Shown here one piece after another: positions 19,674 to 29,371 of a DNA stretch of 49,262 nt (the stretch's first letter is position 1; each line of letters starts with the position of its first letter). The notes under the pieces were generated by a model, which worked only from the letters and a program-made list of their open reading frames with translations, searched no databases and was not told the origin of the DNA. This stretch comes from an uncultured Bacteroidota bacterium (lineage in GTDB: Bacteria > Bacteroidota > Bacteroidia > NS11-12g > UBA9320), in contig CAKZLB010000042.1 of the NCBI GenBank assembly GCA_937124965.1, positions 1-49,262 of the forward strand, given 5' to 3'. Position numbers and translations under genes: made by a program.

Positions 19674-20980
19674 TTAATTGTTTCTCTACCTATGGAATAA
19701 TATGTAAACCGTTCCTCTGACATTTTTTCGAGGTTAAATAAGTTTCTACCATCGAAAATAGTCTTGTTTTTTAGACCTTTTCCAATTCTTTCAAAATTTG
19801 GGTTTCTAAATTCCGCCCATTCAGTTGCAATAATTAAAGCATCTGCATTTTCTAACGCAAGATACATATCGTTTGCATAGTTGATTTTATCACCAACAAC
19901 GTCCTTAACGTTTTTCATTGCCTCAGGGTCGAAAGCAGTCACGATCGCACCAGCTTTCAACAACTCATCAATCAAATATAAAGCGGGAGCCTCTCTAATA
20001 TCATCGGTATTTGGCTTAAATGCTAAACCCCAAAGCGCGAATTTCATTCCTTTCAAATCACCAGCAAAGTGTGCTTTAATCTTTGGTATCAAGTACGTCT
20101 TTTGACTTTCATTTACCTCTTCTACTGCATTTAATATCTTGAAGTCATAATTTACTTCCGATGAACTTTTTACAAGGGCTTTTACGTCTTTAGGAAAGCA
20201 CGATCCTCCATATCCAATACCCGGAAATAAGAATCTATTTCCAATACGAGTATCAGTTCCTATACCCTTCCTAACCTTGTCAACATCGGCACCTACCAAT
20301 TCACAAACTCTCGAAATTTCATTCATGAAAGTAATTTTCGTAGCTAAGAATGAGTTTGCGGCATACTTAGTCAATTCTGCAGATTTTTCATCCATGAAAA
20401 TAACAGGATTACCTTGGCGTACAAAGGGAGCGTATAATTCTGCCATCAGTTTTTGAGCACGCTCTGAACTGCAACCAACAACAACCCTGTCTGGTTTCAT
20501 AAAATCGTCAACCGCAACACCTTCTCGTAAAAATTCTGGATTTGAAACGATGTCAAAGTCGCCTGAATAATTTGCAGCAACCGCTTTGTGAACTTTTTCT
20601 GCTGTACCAACTGGAACAGTGCTTTTGTCAACAATGACTTTGTATTCCGTCATTATTTTTCCTAACTGTTCTGCAACACCCAGAACATATGACAAGTCTG
20701 CTGAACCATCTTCACCTGGAGGTGTTGGTAGAGCCAAGAAGATAATTTTGGCCTCTTTTATGGCCTCTTCAATATTTGTAGTAAAATGAAGCCTACCTTC
20801 CTTTAAATTTCGTTCAAATAGCTTTTCTAAACCGGGTTCGTATATGGTAATTTTTCCACTTTGAAGACTTTTTACTTTAGCTTCATCGATATCTACGCAG
20901 GTTACTTGATTTCCTGTTTCAGCGAAACACGTCCCCGAAACTAATCCAACATAACCTGTTCCAATAACTGCAATTCTCAT
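19670..20980 (-). CDS. ugd: UDP-glucose 6-dehydrogenase
   Basis: A 436-residue NAD-dependent enzyme that oxidises UDP-glucose to UDP-glucuronate. The N-terminal dinucleotide-binding motif is GTGYVGLV (residues 7-14). The catalytic cysteine is Cys261 in [10 protein letters not shown], at the expected place for the family, and SNPEFLREG and [10 protein letters not shown] are typical signature segments. The length agrees with bacterial Ugd. It is the middle gene of the operon, 1 bp from the stop of the DegT aminotransferase gene and overlapping the start of the UDP-xylose synthase gene, so the two steps UDP-Glc to UDP-GlcA to UDP-Xyl are encoded side by side. Confidence 0.95.
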   Translation of the reverse strand: MRIAVIGTGYVGLVSGTCFAETGNQVTCVDIDEAKVKSLQSGKITIYEPGLEKLFERNLKEGRLHFTTNIEEAIKEAKIIFLALPTPPGEDGSADLSYVLGVAEQLGKIMTEYKVIVDKSTVPVGTAEKVHKAVAANYSGDFDIVSNPEFLREGVAVDDFMKPDRVVVGCSSERAQKLMAELYAPFVRQGNPVIFMDEKSAELTKYAANSFLATKITFMNEISRVCELVGADVDKVRKGIGTDTRIGNRFLFPGIGYGGSCFPKDVKALVKSSSEVNYDFKILNAVEEVNESQKTYLIPKIKAHFAGDLKGMKFALWGLAFKPNTDDIREAPALYLIDELLKAGAIVTAFDPEAMKNVKDVVGDKINYANDMYLALENADALIIATEWAEFRNPNFERIGKGLKNKTIFDGRNLFNLEKMSEERFTYYSIGRETIK

Positions 20981-20981
20981 T

Positions 20982-22094
20982 TTACTTAATGAATTTCAAT
21001 ATGGTTTGAATGACTGTATTTTGATTTTCTTCTGATAACTCAGTACAAATTGGTAATGACAACACTTGTTTACAAAGGTCTACTGTTACGGGGAAATTTC
21101 CAACTGTTTTAAAAGCCTCTTGCTCATTCAATGGAACAGGATAATAAACCATACTTGGAACACCGTTTTCAGCGAGGTAAGCCTTCACAGCATCGCGATC
21201 TACACCATTTAACTTCAGTGTGTACTGATGAAAAACATGTGTTGAGTTTTCAACTCTCTTTGGAGTAATAAAGCGTGGGTCATTTTTAAACGCTTCATCA
21301 TATCGTGCTGCGACTTTTCTTCGTGCATCACTATAACTATCTAAATGTTTAAGCTTAACATCTAAAATCGCTGCCTGCAACGTATCTAGTCTTGAGTTAA
21401 CTCCTATTACACTGTGATAATATTTTTTCTTTTGTCCATGGTTACAAATCATTTTTGCTTTGGCAGCCAACTCCGAGTCATTGGTCAATATTGCACCACC
21501 ATCACCATAACAGCCTAAGTTTTTGGATGGAAAAAAAGATGTGGTTCCAAAGTGACCAATACATCCAGCAGAGCGCTGCACTCCATCTTTCATAGTAATT
21601 TTTGCCCCAATCGCTTGAGCTGTATCTTCAATAACGAATAGACCCTGCTCATCTGCAATTTCCATAATAGCATCCATATCAGAGCATTGCCCGAAGAGAT
21701 GCACTGGAACCACAGCTTTTGTATCTGCCGTTATAGCTGATTTGAACTGATGTATGTCAATCTGAAAGGTATCTGGATCCACATCAACTAAAACAGGTGT
21801 GAGTCCAAGAAGTGCGATAACTTCTGCTGTTGCAACATACGTGAAACATGGAACGATTACTTCATCACCTGGTTTAAGCCCAAGAGCCATAAGAGCCACT
21901 TGAAGCGCATCGGTTCCATTAGCACAAGGTATGACATGCTTTACGTCAAGATAATTTTCTAAATTTTTAGCAAATTCTTGAACCTTTGGTCCATTAATGA
22001 AGCTAGTTGAATCAATAACGCCTTGAATGGCATCATCAACTTCATGTTTAATTTTTTGATACTGACCTTTCAGGTCAACCATTTGTATCGACAT
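20982..22094 (-). CDS. DegT/DnrJ/EryC1/StrS family sugar aminotransferase
   Basis: A 370-residue PLP-dependent enzyme that converts a nucleotide-linked keto-sugar to an amino-sugar. PLP-binding Lys191 lies in SFFPSKNLG followed by CYGDGGA, and Asp157 in EDTAQAIGA is the pyridine-nitrogen partner; both are standard for the family. The N-terminal MVDLKGQYQKIK and CANGTDALQ resemble the WbpE/FdtB subgroup (3-amino sugars), though assignment of the exact sugar is inference. It is the first gene of the leftward aminotransferase, ugd, UDP-xylose synthase operon. No matching dehydrogenase or acetyltransferase for a full amino-sugar pathway is in this window. Confidence 0.9.
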   Translation of the reverse strand: MSIQMVDLKGQYQKIKHEVDDAIQGVIDSTSFINGPKVQEFAKNLENYLDVKHVIPCANGTDALQVALMALGLKPGDEVIVPCFTYVATAEVIALLGLTPVLVDVDPDTFQIDIHQFKSAITADTKAVVPVHLFGQCSDMDAIMEIADEQGLFVIEDTAQAIGAKITMKDGVQRSAGCIGHFGTTSFFPSKNLGCYGDGGAILTNDSELAAKAKMICNHGQKKKYYHSVIGVNSRLDTLQAAILDVKLKHLDSYSDARRKVAARYDEAFKNDPRFITPKRVENSTHVFHQYTLKLNGVDRDAVKAYLAENGVPSMVYYPVPLNEQEAFKTVGNFPVTVDLCKQVLSLPICTELSEENQNTVIQTILKFIK

Positions 22095-22179
22095 ACCTCT
22101 GTAATAAAGGCTGCAATATTAACCAAAACTTCACCTAATCCAGTGATTTTTACGTTATTTGCTCTGTTAATTCTTTGAA

Positions 22180-22950
22180 ATGAAATATACCATTCGTCTT
22201 CTGTTCACCACTTTGTTTGTCACCGCTATTGCACTTAACGTTGATGCTCAACAAAAAACTACGTTCGCTCCAAAGCAAGGGTACTTGTTTGATGTTCAGT
22301 ACAATATCCAAAATCCTGGTGGAGATTTAGAAGAAAGATTCGGATGGAATTCTGCGATCGGAGTGGGAGCGCGGTATAAGTTTCTTAATGGTTGGATTGC
22401 GGGTGTTCAGTACAATTGGATGTTTGGTAACCGAGTTAAGGAGGTTAGTATGTTTGACTCGATACTTGGACCCTCTCAAGAAATCATTGATAAAGACGGT
22501 TTGTTTTCTGTTGTACGACTTAACCAAAGAGGACATACCTTAACCATGAATGGAGGCAAACTGTTTCCGCTTTTAAAGCACAACAAAAACTCTGGAATTT
22601 TAGTAGACGTTGGCTTTGGGTTTATGCTTCATAGAATCGACATATATGCCTCATCGTTATCTGTTCCTCAAATTACTGAAGATTACGAAAAAGGATATGA
22701 CCGCCTAACTGGAGGTTTAGCGCTTACTCAATTTATAGGTTACCAACATTTAGATCCGAAGAAAAGAGCAAATTTTCAAGTTGGTTTTACCTTCCAACAA
22801 GCCTTTACCAAGAGTATGCGGAGTATTGATTTTGATACGCGTGTTTACAATCCAACAAAACGAACAGATTTACTTAATGGTTTCAGAATTGGAATCACTA
22901 TTCCTGTTTATACCAAAAAAACAAGCGAGGAAGAATTTTTTATTGACTAA
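22180..22950 (+). CDS. Outer-membrane beta-barrel protein, unassigned family
   Basis: A 256-residue protein with a signal peptide (residues 1-23, ending VDAQ). The rest alternates aromatic and small residues in amphipathic stretches (GVGARYKFLNGWIAGVQYNWMFG, GILVDVGFGFMLHRI, FQVGFTFQQAF, FRIGITIPVY), the pattern of an outer-membrane beta-barrel. I do not recognise a specific family. Its stop codon and the Kdo transferase start overlap as TAATG, so the two genes are translationally linked, which suggests an envelope-assembly role. Confidence 0.75.
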   Translation: MKYTIRLLFTTLFVTAIALNVDAQQKTTFAPKQGYLFDVQYNIQNPGGDLEERFGWNSAIGVGARYKFLNGWIAGVQYNWMFGNRVKEVSMFDSILGPSQEIIDKDGLFSVVRLNQRGHTLTMNGGKLFPLLKHNKNSGILVDVGFGFMLHRIDIYASSLSVPQITEDYEKGYDRLTGGLALTQFIGYQHLDPKKRANFQVGFTFQQAFTKSMRSIDFDTRVYNPTKRTDLLNGFRIGITIPVYTKKTSEEEFFID

Positions 22951-24179
22951 TGAGTCGCGCATACAACTTGACGGTATTGTTCGTTGAGAAATTACTTCCC
23001 TTGATAGGAGTTTTTAATAAAAAACTGAAACGTTTCTACTTTCAGCGTAAAAACACAGTTTCAAGAATAGAGGAGTGGAGCAAGACAAAATCCAACAAAC
23101 CAATTGCTTGGTTTCATTGTGCATCTTTGGGAGAATATGAGATGATTGTCCCAATAATTCGCCACAAATTATTCTTTGAAAAGTACGAAACGATAATTAC
23201 CTTTTTTTCTGAGTCAGGGTATAATCATTCAAAAATTTTATATGGTACAGGTTCAAAGTTTTACCTTCCCATAGATTCGCTGTCGAAAATGCGTAGAATG
23301 GTCACATGTTTGAACCCTTCGTTGTTTGTGCTTGTGAAATATGAACTGTGGTTCAACCTTCTTAAAGCTCTTGAAGAGCAATCCATTCGACGTGTTTTGG
23401 TTAATGGAAACTTCATTAATTCTCATTTTGTTTTTGGCTTTTTCGGAAAACCCTATCAACAGAAGTTGAAGAATTTTGAACGGATATATGTGTTAAATGA
23501 AAGTGTTCATAGAAACCTGGTTGAACATGGATTTACAAATTCACAAGTCTTATCTGATTTACGATACACACGTGTTGCAATGGTTGCAGAATCAAACACA
23601 AGTCATGAACTTATCGAAAGGTTTGTTCAGAACAAAACAACTTTGATCATTGGGAGTTCGTGGCCGCATGAGGAGGATTTGGTGCTACGATATTTATTAG
23701 AAGTAAACCCAGACATAAGAGTAATCATTGCGCCTCATGATGTATCTGAACCTCACATACTTGAGATTGTTCAGAAATTCAAAAACGTCGGAGTTTCAAG
23801 AATTTCTGCAGCTAAAGATCATAAAGGAGAACAGGTTTTAATCCTCGATACCATTGGTCATTTATCTTCAGCATATCAATACGCTGATATTGCGTTTGTA
23901 GGTGGAGCTTTTGGCAAAGGACTGCACAATGTATTGGAAGCACTAGCATTCGGACTACCAATAATTACTGGACCGAAAATCTCTAAGTTTCCAGAGGCAT
24001 TGGAACTTCAAAATGAAGGCCTGCTTGTTTCAATTCAATCGTACGAACAAGGATTTGTACAAACACTGAGAAGCCTAATTGACGACGTTGACCGTCGAAA
24101 TCAACTAAAGGTAGACGCGAAGCTCTTTTTAAAAGCAAAAACGGGAGAGCTGGATAGCTTCGTTAAGGAGCTTCTTTAA
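22950..24179 (+). CDS. waaA: 3-deoxy-D-manno-octulosonic acid (Kdo) transferase
   Basis: A 409-residue GT30 glycosyltransferase that adds Kdo to lipid A precursor at the inner face of the inner membrane. The N-terminal hydrophobic/basic segment anchors it. The motif FHCASLGEYE (about residues 53-62) contains the catalytic Glu of the ASxGE motif. The second domain contains GSSWPHEED, GHLSSAYQYADIAFVGGAFG and GLHNVLEALAFGLPIITGP, the nucleotide-sugar site typical of KdtA/WaaA. The length fits (about 400-430). It overlaps the upstream barrel gene by one base, and its end overlaps by 4 bp the convergent small membrane gene. Confidence 0.93.
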   Translation: MSRAYNLTVLFVEKLLPLIGVFNKKLKRFYFQRKNTVSRIEEWSKTKSNKPIAWFHCASLGEYEMIVPIIRHKLFFEKYETIITFFSESGYNHSKILYGTGSKFYLPIDSLSKMRRMVTCLNPSLFVLVKYELWFNLLKALEEQSIRRVLVNGNFINSHFVFGFFGKPYQQKLKNFERIYVLNESVHRNLVEHGFTNSQVLSDLRYTRVAMVAESNTSHELIERFVQNKTTLIIGSSWPHEEDLVLRYLLEVNPDIRVIIAPHDVSEPHILEIVQKFKNVGVSRISAAKDHKGEQVLILDTIGHLSSAYQYADIAFVGGAFGKGLHNVLEALAFGLPIITGPKISKFPEALELQNEGLLVSIQSYEQGFVQTLRSLIDDVDRRNQLKVDAKLFLKAKTGELDSFVKELL

Positions 24180-24514
24180 CTGGACTTGATTATGTCATCA
24201 AGCAGTTCATCCGAACTAGAGTCTTGTGTACTTTCATTCGACCAACGTTTGGATAGATATTTATAAAGCAACCAGCACGTTAAAATGCCAATGGGTAAAG
24301 CCATCAAGCCAAGTAAATACTCATTCGTATTCATTAAAAATGTTTCCTGACCCATCGCAACTAGTACAGCTCCGAGTAAAAACCCTCCAGCAAATAATCC
24401 AATGTAATAGCTTGCTACTCCTAAAATAGCAAACCCCCATTGACTTTTACCGTATAACTTTGCTAAATCGTAATATGCCTTCCCAGCAAAATAGAGTAAT
24501 AATAAACCTATCAT
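24176..24514 (-). CDS. Small membrane protein, function unknown
   Basis: A 112-residue protein with three hydrophobic segments (residues about 1-10, 27-50 and 68-85) and a charged, Ser/Asp-rich cytoplasmic tail (NESTQDSSSDELLDD). I recognise no family. It follows the giant TraB/GumN gene by 9 bp on the same strand and may be co-transcribed with it. Codon use and reading frame look genuine. Confidence 0.65.
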   Translation of the reverse strand: MIGLLLLYFAGKAYYDLAKLYGKSQWGFAILGVASYYIGLFAGGFLLGAVLVAMGQETFLMNTNEYLLGLMALPIGILTCWLLYKYLSKRWSNESTQDSSSDELLDDIIKSS

Positions 24515-24523
24515 AATTTGTTT

Positions 24524-27500
24524 CTAATAACCGTAATAATTATACCGTTGATTCTTTTTCTTAACCCTATTTCTTTCAGTGTAAAGTAGGTTCTCAACAG
24601 CGTCTTTCATTTTTTCATCTAAGTCTTCATCGTCTAGATAATCATTGCCAGTATTTCTAACATCAGTACGCTCAGGAATAATCGTCGAATCTTCAGGAAG
24701 TACACCTACATAATCATAGTTCCATTCGGCCTCATCGTACTTGTCTTTTTTCTTAAAGATATAAATATACCCTTTTGTATCTTTTGTACTTGCTGGGATG
24801 CGCTTCAAGAACTGAACACTGTCTTCATCCTTTATAGTTACATAACGGTATAACAAACCCTTTGCAATCTTTTCTTGAGTGAGGCAGCTATCTGGAATCA
24901 AATCCGTTCTATTTATGTCTTTTAGTTTTGTGTAAAGTTTGATTAAGTACTTGTCCTTGTTTGCAAAATGTGCCCAAATGGAGTCTTCGACAGGTATACC
25001 TGCTTTAGTCATTTGAATGCTTGTGTTCAGCAAATCTGGATCTGAGTTTAATCTTTTCGTCCGCTCAAAATATTCTTGTACATCTTTAGAGTTTTTAAAA
25101 GGTATCAGCAACTTATTATAGGCTTCCATGCTCTCAGAGTGGCTTGTGCTGCTGTACGAGTATCTTGAGTACGAGTCGTAACCATTTTCATCATGCGATT
25201 CTGCCATGACACGTTTTAACCCATCCTTTGCTTCTCGAACCAAATCCTTTCGGAATTTTTTGTAGTCTTTCGGTTTTAAAACACCACTATCTAACATTTC
25301 AGCCATCAATACATATACTCCTGTTTTATATTCAGGATATCGCGTAAACTTAAGCAAGAAGGGAAACAGTTCTCGGTAAATTACCAGACTATCACTCATA
25401 CTACTTGTTAAGTAAGAAACTGAATTTTCACTAACAAGAGGGGTTTCCGACTCCAACAGTTTAGCAAATACTTTTGTTGCTGACTTAGTACGTTGATTAA
25501 CTAAAGCTTGCAAAACAGCCACTTGAATTTGAGCAGTATCTACACTTCTGTTATAAACACTTTCTAAGTATGGAATAACACTTCGATGCTTTAAATATCC
25601 CAATTCTTCAATTAAGTGGACACGTTCCTTTACTCCAAAATCTTTGTGTTTAAAGCCGTCAATAATATCAATTACTTGCTTTGCATGTTTCTTATTAAAA
25701 CTGATAGATTCTACAGATTGTAAGGCATAATCTTTTGCTAAACTATCCTCACTATACAAGTCTTCAATAAATAAGTCTCCTTTATTCTGGTTAAATGGCA
25801 ACCCAACAATTGTATCAGATTGTGGTTTAAACGTTGTAAAGAATGTTTCACCAAACGTATTCGACTTACCTTCTTCACTTACGTATTTCATTGCGTATAA
25901 AACGCCACCTCTCACATGGTACTGCACATGGATATTGCGTATACTATTCGTATCGGATAGTACAAGATTTAATGTGCTTGAGTCTTTGCTAACTTCGTCC
26001 TTGCTTATTACCAATCCTTTGTTTTTGTAGAAATGTCTTTCACCTCTCCAAAGTGAATCATATGATGGTCGATAATAGTATCTTGAAAACTGACGGAAGT
26101 ATAAATAAACCTCCTCATCAGCCATCATATCTGCATAATAAATGTATTCAGAGTTTCCATCATAATTACGGTCGTTTTCTTTGTTTTTGATACGTTCTGT
26201 AATTTCTCTTAAATCGAAAGCACTGTAACCAGAACGTTTGGTATTCGAGCTTACGGAATAGTAGTACGTTGTATCTTCAAAAGTTGTATATCCGCGTATT
26301 GGTTTTACTTCCGATTTTTCAAAGGAGTTAAAGAAGGTTTCTGGCCAAATGGAATCCTTTGTTTTTGCCAAAATTTGGTAGTATCGAGGGCCGTCAATGA
26401 GATAAAGTGAATGAACAAACATGAGTGAATCTCTACACGTTGTTTTCATCGCTTTCATTCCTTTGTGATCAATAAAGGAGCGACTTATTTCCTTGTGCTT
26501 CAAGTCATCTTGAAACTGTGTAGCAATGTAAGATAATTCAAAAGTGTCTTCTTCGATATATCCCTGATCGTGATAGCTAGCACGTTTAACCGAGTAGAAA
26601 TTGTCTCCATCTGATGCGTAAAGTTCACATGTGTTGGCAAACAAGTGCTTCATATCTTCATTCTTTTCATCGGTAATTGGCGTTCCAGGTAGGTCGATAG
26701 AAAAGCCATAAGGAGACGTGTGCTTTTTCCAACTGTGATCTTGACCATTAACTTTGAAGGAGTTAAATATTTCTTCCAAATTGTTATTGTCTTTTACGTA
26801 ATCAAGTGTGCCACCTACTTTAAAGACAATCATTTCAATTGGCGTTGCAAAGATTAGGTAACGTTGGTAATCGCTTTTTTTGGTTTTATTGATGATGTCA
26901 AAACCAGGATATCCATTGCGTTCGATAGATTTTTGTTCTAAGATTTTACCTGGAATATTTTCATACAGCAAACTATCAATTCGTTTAATCATGTATTCCT
27001 TAGTTTGATTTCGCATGGATCCATGATATCTCAATCGGATAAGTGAGTAGTTGGTTCCATTTGACATATCTGGATAGAAGTACATCTTATAATATTGATT
27101 TGCAGGCATTTCGAACAATTTTCCTGGAAGCTTTACCTCAATCCAGTCATCGGAGGATTTGTACACTTGTAAGTCTTGCTTGACATACGTTTTCTCCAAT
27201 TTGTCGCGATACTGTTTGCTGTACTCACCAATGTTTCTGGTAACAGGTCGAACGGTGTATCCTTTTTCACGCATCATTTCAATTACCCCTTTATTACCAG
27301 CTAAATGCGCAGCACCAATACCAGAAAACAACGTGTTGCCGTTCTGAATAATTGAATCCATCCGACGAGCCATATTTTCGTTTCGTACGTGAAGCATGTA
27401 TTTCTGGTGATTTGCACTTGGATTCATGATGCGTTGAAGCGAGTCAACCATGTCTAAGTCCGCATTTCTGTATGCATCCTCTAACATTTCTCGAGGACTC

Positions 27501-28156
27501 TTACCTGAGTTAATGATTTTTCGATAATCAAGATTTTTTGGCTTGTCTTTTTCGTCAGGATCTGGGATTTCTGATTTTTGCACCAAACGCTGTGACTCCA
27601 TAAACCCTTCCAAGCCAATGATTTTTTTATTCAGTTTCTCACCTGCTTGATGAATATACATATCAAGGTAGGTTTCCTCTTCAAAATCTGCAGCGTAGTT
27701 TGACTTTCGATACAGCATGCCGTTCATAATTCGATTGCTGAAGTTCAAACTGCTGCCCATCACCTTCTTATCTACCTCTTGAAACTTAAACGCATCTCGA
27801 TAGAAGTCTCTGTAATACTGAGCCGTGCGGTACAAGCCACCAGTTTCTTCCATATACTCTTCGCTAAACATATAACCTAGCCAAGTAGTAGCGTCACTTT
27901 CAAGAGCAACATAATCGCAGCTTTCAAGCGCCATAAAGAAGGTATCTCCTAAATGAAATGCAAGCTTGCTACTTACGTGCATTGTTCCGTATAGATAGCT
28001 TGGCTTTTCTGTACCATTCCCAGATATTTCCCATAAAAGGCTAGGATATTTTTTTGGAGCATCTTGCGCTCGACAAACCATCGAGAAAGATGAAAAAATT
28101 AGGGTGAGGAATAGAGTGTATCTCAAGGGCTTAATAAATTTGAAAAGGTGGTTCAT
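24524..28156 (-). CDS. Very large TraB/GumN-domain secreted protein
   Basis: A 1210-residue protein with a signal peptide (residues 1-30, ending CRAQ). Residues about 35-310 form a TraB/GumN domain, a metal-dependent putative peptidase fold; its signature YLYGTMHVSSKLAF is near 55-68 and the closing GIGAAHLAGNKGVIEMMREKGY near 283-304. Plain TraB/GumN proteins are about 290 residues, so some 900 residues are extra. The extension has repeated beta-rich units (two segments near 330-460 and 480-620 each ending in a KVxG or F.NSF motif) and, at about 820-1000, a helical HEAT-like region. The C-terminal 60 residues are very charged. Function is unknown. Confidence 0.85.
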   Translation of the reverse strand: MNHLFKFIKPLRYTLFLTLIFSSFSMVCRAQDAPKKYPSLLWEISGNGTEKPSYLYGTMHVSSKLAFHLGDTFFMALESCDYVALESDATTWLGYMFSEEYMEETGGLYRTAQYYRDFYRDAFKFQEVDKKVMGSSLNFSNRIMNGMLYRKSNYAADFEEETYLDMYIHQAGEKLNKKIIGLEGFMESQRLVQKSEIPDPDEKDKPKNLDYRKIINSGKSPREMLEDAYRNADLDMVDSLQRIMNPSANHQKYMLHVRNENMARRMDSIIQNGNTLFSGIGAAHLAGNKGVIEMMREKGYTVRPVTRNIGEYSKQYRDKLEKTYVKQDLQVYKSSDDWIEVKLPGKLFEMPANQYYKMYFYPDMSNGTNYSLIRLRYHGSMRNQTKEYMIKRIDSLLYENIPGKILEQKSIERNGYPGFDIINKTKKSDYQRYLIFATPIEMIVFKVGGTLDYVKDNNNLEEIFNSFKVNGQDHSWKKHTSPYGFSIDLPGTPITDEKNEDMKHLFANTCELYASDGDNFYSVKRASYHDQGYIEEDTFELSYIATQFQDDLKHKEISRSFIDHKGMKAMKTTCRDSLMFVHSLYLIDGPRYYQILAKTKDSIWPETFFNSFEKSEVKPIRGYTTFEDTTYYYSVSSNTKRSGYSAFDLREITERIKNKENDRNYDGNSEYIYYADMMADEEVYLYFRQFSRYYYRPSYDSLWRGERHFYKNKGLVISKDEVSKDSSTLNLVLSDTNSIRNIHVQYHVRGGVLYAMKYVSEEGKSNTFGETFFTTFKPQSDTIVGLPFNQNKGDLFIEDLYSEDSLAKDYALQSVESISFNKKHAKQVIDIIDGFKHKDFGVKERVHLIEELGYLKHRSVIPYLESVYNRSVDTAQIQVAVLQALVNQRTKSATKVFAKLLESETPLVSENSVSYLTSSMSDSLVIYRELFPFLLKFTRYPEYKTGVYVLMAEMLDSGVLKPKDYKKFRKDLVREAKDGLKRVMAESHDENGYDSYSRYSYSSTSHSESMEAYNKLLIPFKNSKDVQEYFERTKRLNSDPDLLNTSIQMTKAGIPVEDSIWAHFANKDKYLIKLYTKLKDINRTDLIPDSCLTQEKIAKGLLYRYVTIKDEDSVQFLKRIPASTKDTKGYIYIFKKKDKYDEAEWNYDYVGVLPEDSTIIPERTDVRNTGNDYLDDEDLDEKMKDAVENLLYTERNRVKKKNQRYNYYGY

Positions 28157-28236
28157 TCGTATCGGTTAAATGTCTATGAGTTTCGCAAAATACAACGGAA
28201 CCCGCTATTTTTAGTAACGCTAATTTGATTGATTAA

Positions 28237-28692
28237 TTATTCTTTATTTTTTGAATCTAAAGTAATTGTAACAGGACCATCGTTTGTGAATTGAAGTTGC
28301 ATATCTGCCCCAAATTCACCCATTCCTACATAACAATCCACTGCTGTTTTTTGAACCTGCTGGATGAAGTATTCATAGAGAGGAATTGCCGCATCAGGTC
28401 GGGCTGCCCGAATATACGAAGGGCGATTTCCTTTTTTTGTTGAAGCAAATAACGTGAACTGGCTAACTATGATAATTCCATACTTCTTTACTAAAAGCGA
28501 TTCGTTCATTACACCATTTTCATCGTCGAAGATTCGCATGTTGACGATTTTTTTGATCAGCCAATCAGCATCCGTTGAGTCATCGGATTGCTCTATTCCT
28601 ATTAAAACCATCAAACCGTTTTGGAAAGAAGCAACGTTTTTGTCTTGAATAATAACACTAGCGTTTCTGGCTCTTTGAACAATTGCTCTCAT
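28237..28692 (-). CDS. dtd: D-aminoacyl-tRNA deacylase
   Basis: A 151-residue enzyme that hydrolyses D-amino acids mischarged onto tRNA. The chosen start gives MRAIVQRARNASV, the standard Dtd N-terminus; a longer frame to 28797 would overlap the upstream gene and adds no family sequence. The two active-site motifs are present: SQFTLFAST (canonical SQFTL) and NDGPVT at the C-terminus (the Gly-cisPro motif NxGPVT). The gene begins 4 bp after the stop of the nitroreductase gene, so the two form an operon. Confidence 0.95.
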   Translation of the reverse strand: MRAIVQRARNASVIIQDKNVASFQNGLMVLIGIEQSDDSTDADWLIKKIVNMRIFDDENGVMNESLLVKKYGIIIVSQFTLFASTKKGNRPSYIRAARPDAAIPLYEYFIQQVQKTAVDCYVGMGEFGADMQLQFTNDGPVTITLDSKNKE

Positions 28693-28696
28693 ATTT

Positions 28697-29275
28697 TTAT
28701 TCCCTAATCCAAGTTGTTTTTTCTTCGACTGGTCCTCTTTTGGATTTTGGCTGAATAGCATTTTCTTTAAGAGTTCCCACATACACAATCCCAGCACATA
28801 TCTGATTGTCGTCTAATTCTAGAAAGTCGGCAAATTCTTGAAGGTAGACCAACATTCCCGTGCTCCAGTAACCGCCAATAGTTGGATCTGCAGAAATCGT
28901 TAAGAGCATGTTTTGCACTGCACAAGCTACCGCTTCAATTTCTTCAATTGCCGGTAAGTTGGGTTTGTCACTTTTATCTACCACCACAACAATAGCATGA
29001 GACACCTGTTTTGCTCTAGCAGCGTACCGAGCGTATTTCGAGTCATTAAATGCTTCGCCACTGTGTTGCTTATATAACTCCGATAGAGTTGACATTAGTC
29101 TTTTTAAACCGTTGTTTTCAAATACGATAAATCGCCAGGGCTCTGTGTGGTAATGGTTTGGAGCCCAATTAGCATTTTCAAGAAGTTGTTTAATTACAGA
29201 CTTTCGTACTTTTTTCCCAGAATACTGACTTGGGTAAATCGATCGTCGTGATTGTATTAGTTTGTTGATGTCCAT
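28697..29275 (-). CDS. Nitroreductase family protein
   Basis: A 192-residue FMN-dependent oxidoreductase. The N-terminal RRSIYPSQYSGKKV and WAPNHYHTEPWRF (about residues 36-48) are FMN-contact regions typical of the small YdjA-type nitroreductases; the expected substrate is a quinone or nitro compound, reduced with NAD(P)H. The C-terminal GTLKEN.IQPKSKRGPVEEKTTW follows the GYP..xP.KKRxxxxE pattern of the family. It lies just upstream of dtd and is divergent from the superoxide dismutase gene. Confidence 0.87.
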   Translation of the reverse strand: MDINKLIQSRRSIYPSQYSGKKVRKSVIKQLLENANWAPNHYHTEPWRFIVFENNGLKRLMSTLSELYKQHSGEAFNDSKYARYAARAKQVSHAIVVVVDKSDKPNLPAIEEIEAVACAVQNMLLTISADPTIGGYWSTGMLVYLQEFADFLELDDNQICAGIVYVGTLKENAIQPKSKRGPVEEKTTWIRE

Positions 29276-29340
29276 GAAAGGGATTAAAAATTTTAAAACA
29301 ATTTTACGACTTATTACGTATCATTACTGAAGCTTTTAGA

Positions 29341-29348
29341 TAATTTTG
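29341..29348 (+). promoter_or_regulatory. Candidate -7 promoter element for superoxide dismutase
   Basis: TAATTTTG matches TAnnTTTG and lies 23 nt before the ATG, predicting a leader of about 17 nt. No TTG is seen at the expected -33 position, so the match is partial. Confidence 0.35.
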
Positions 29349-29371
29349 TCTTACAGTAAAAAACAATCATT

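Noticed and set aside
28693-28797. 35-codon N-terminal extension of dtd
   Set aside because: It overlaps the nitroreductase gene and is absent from the Dtd family; MRAIVQRA is the standard start.
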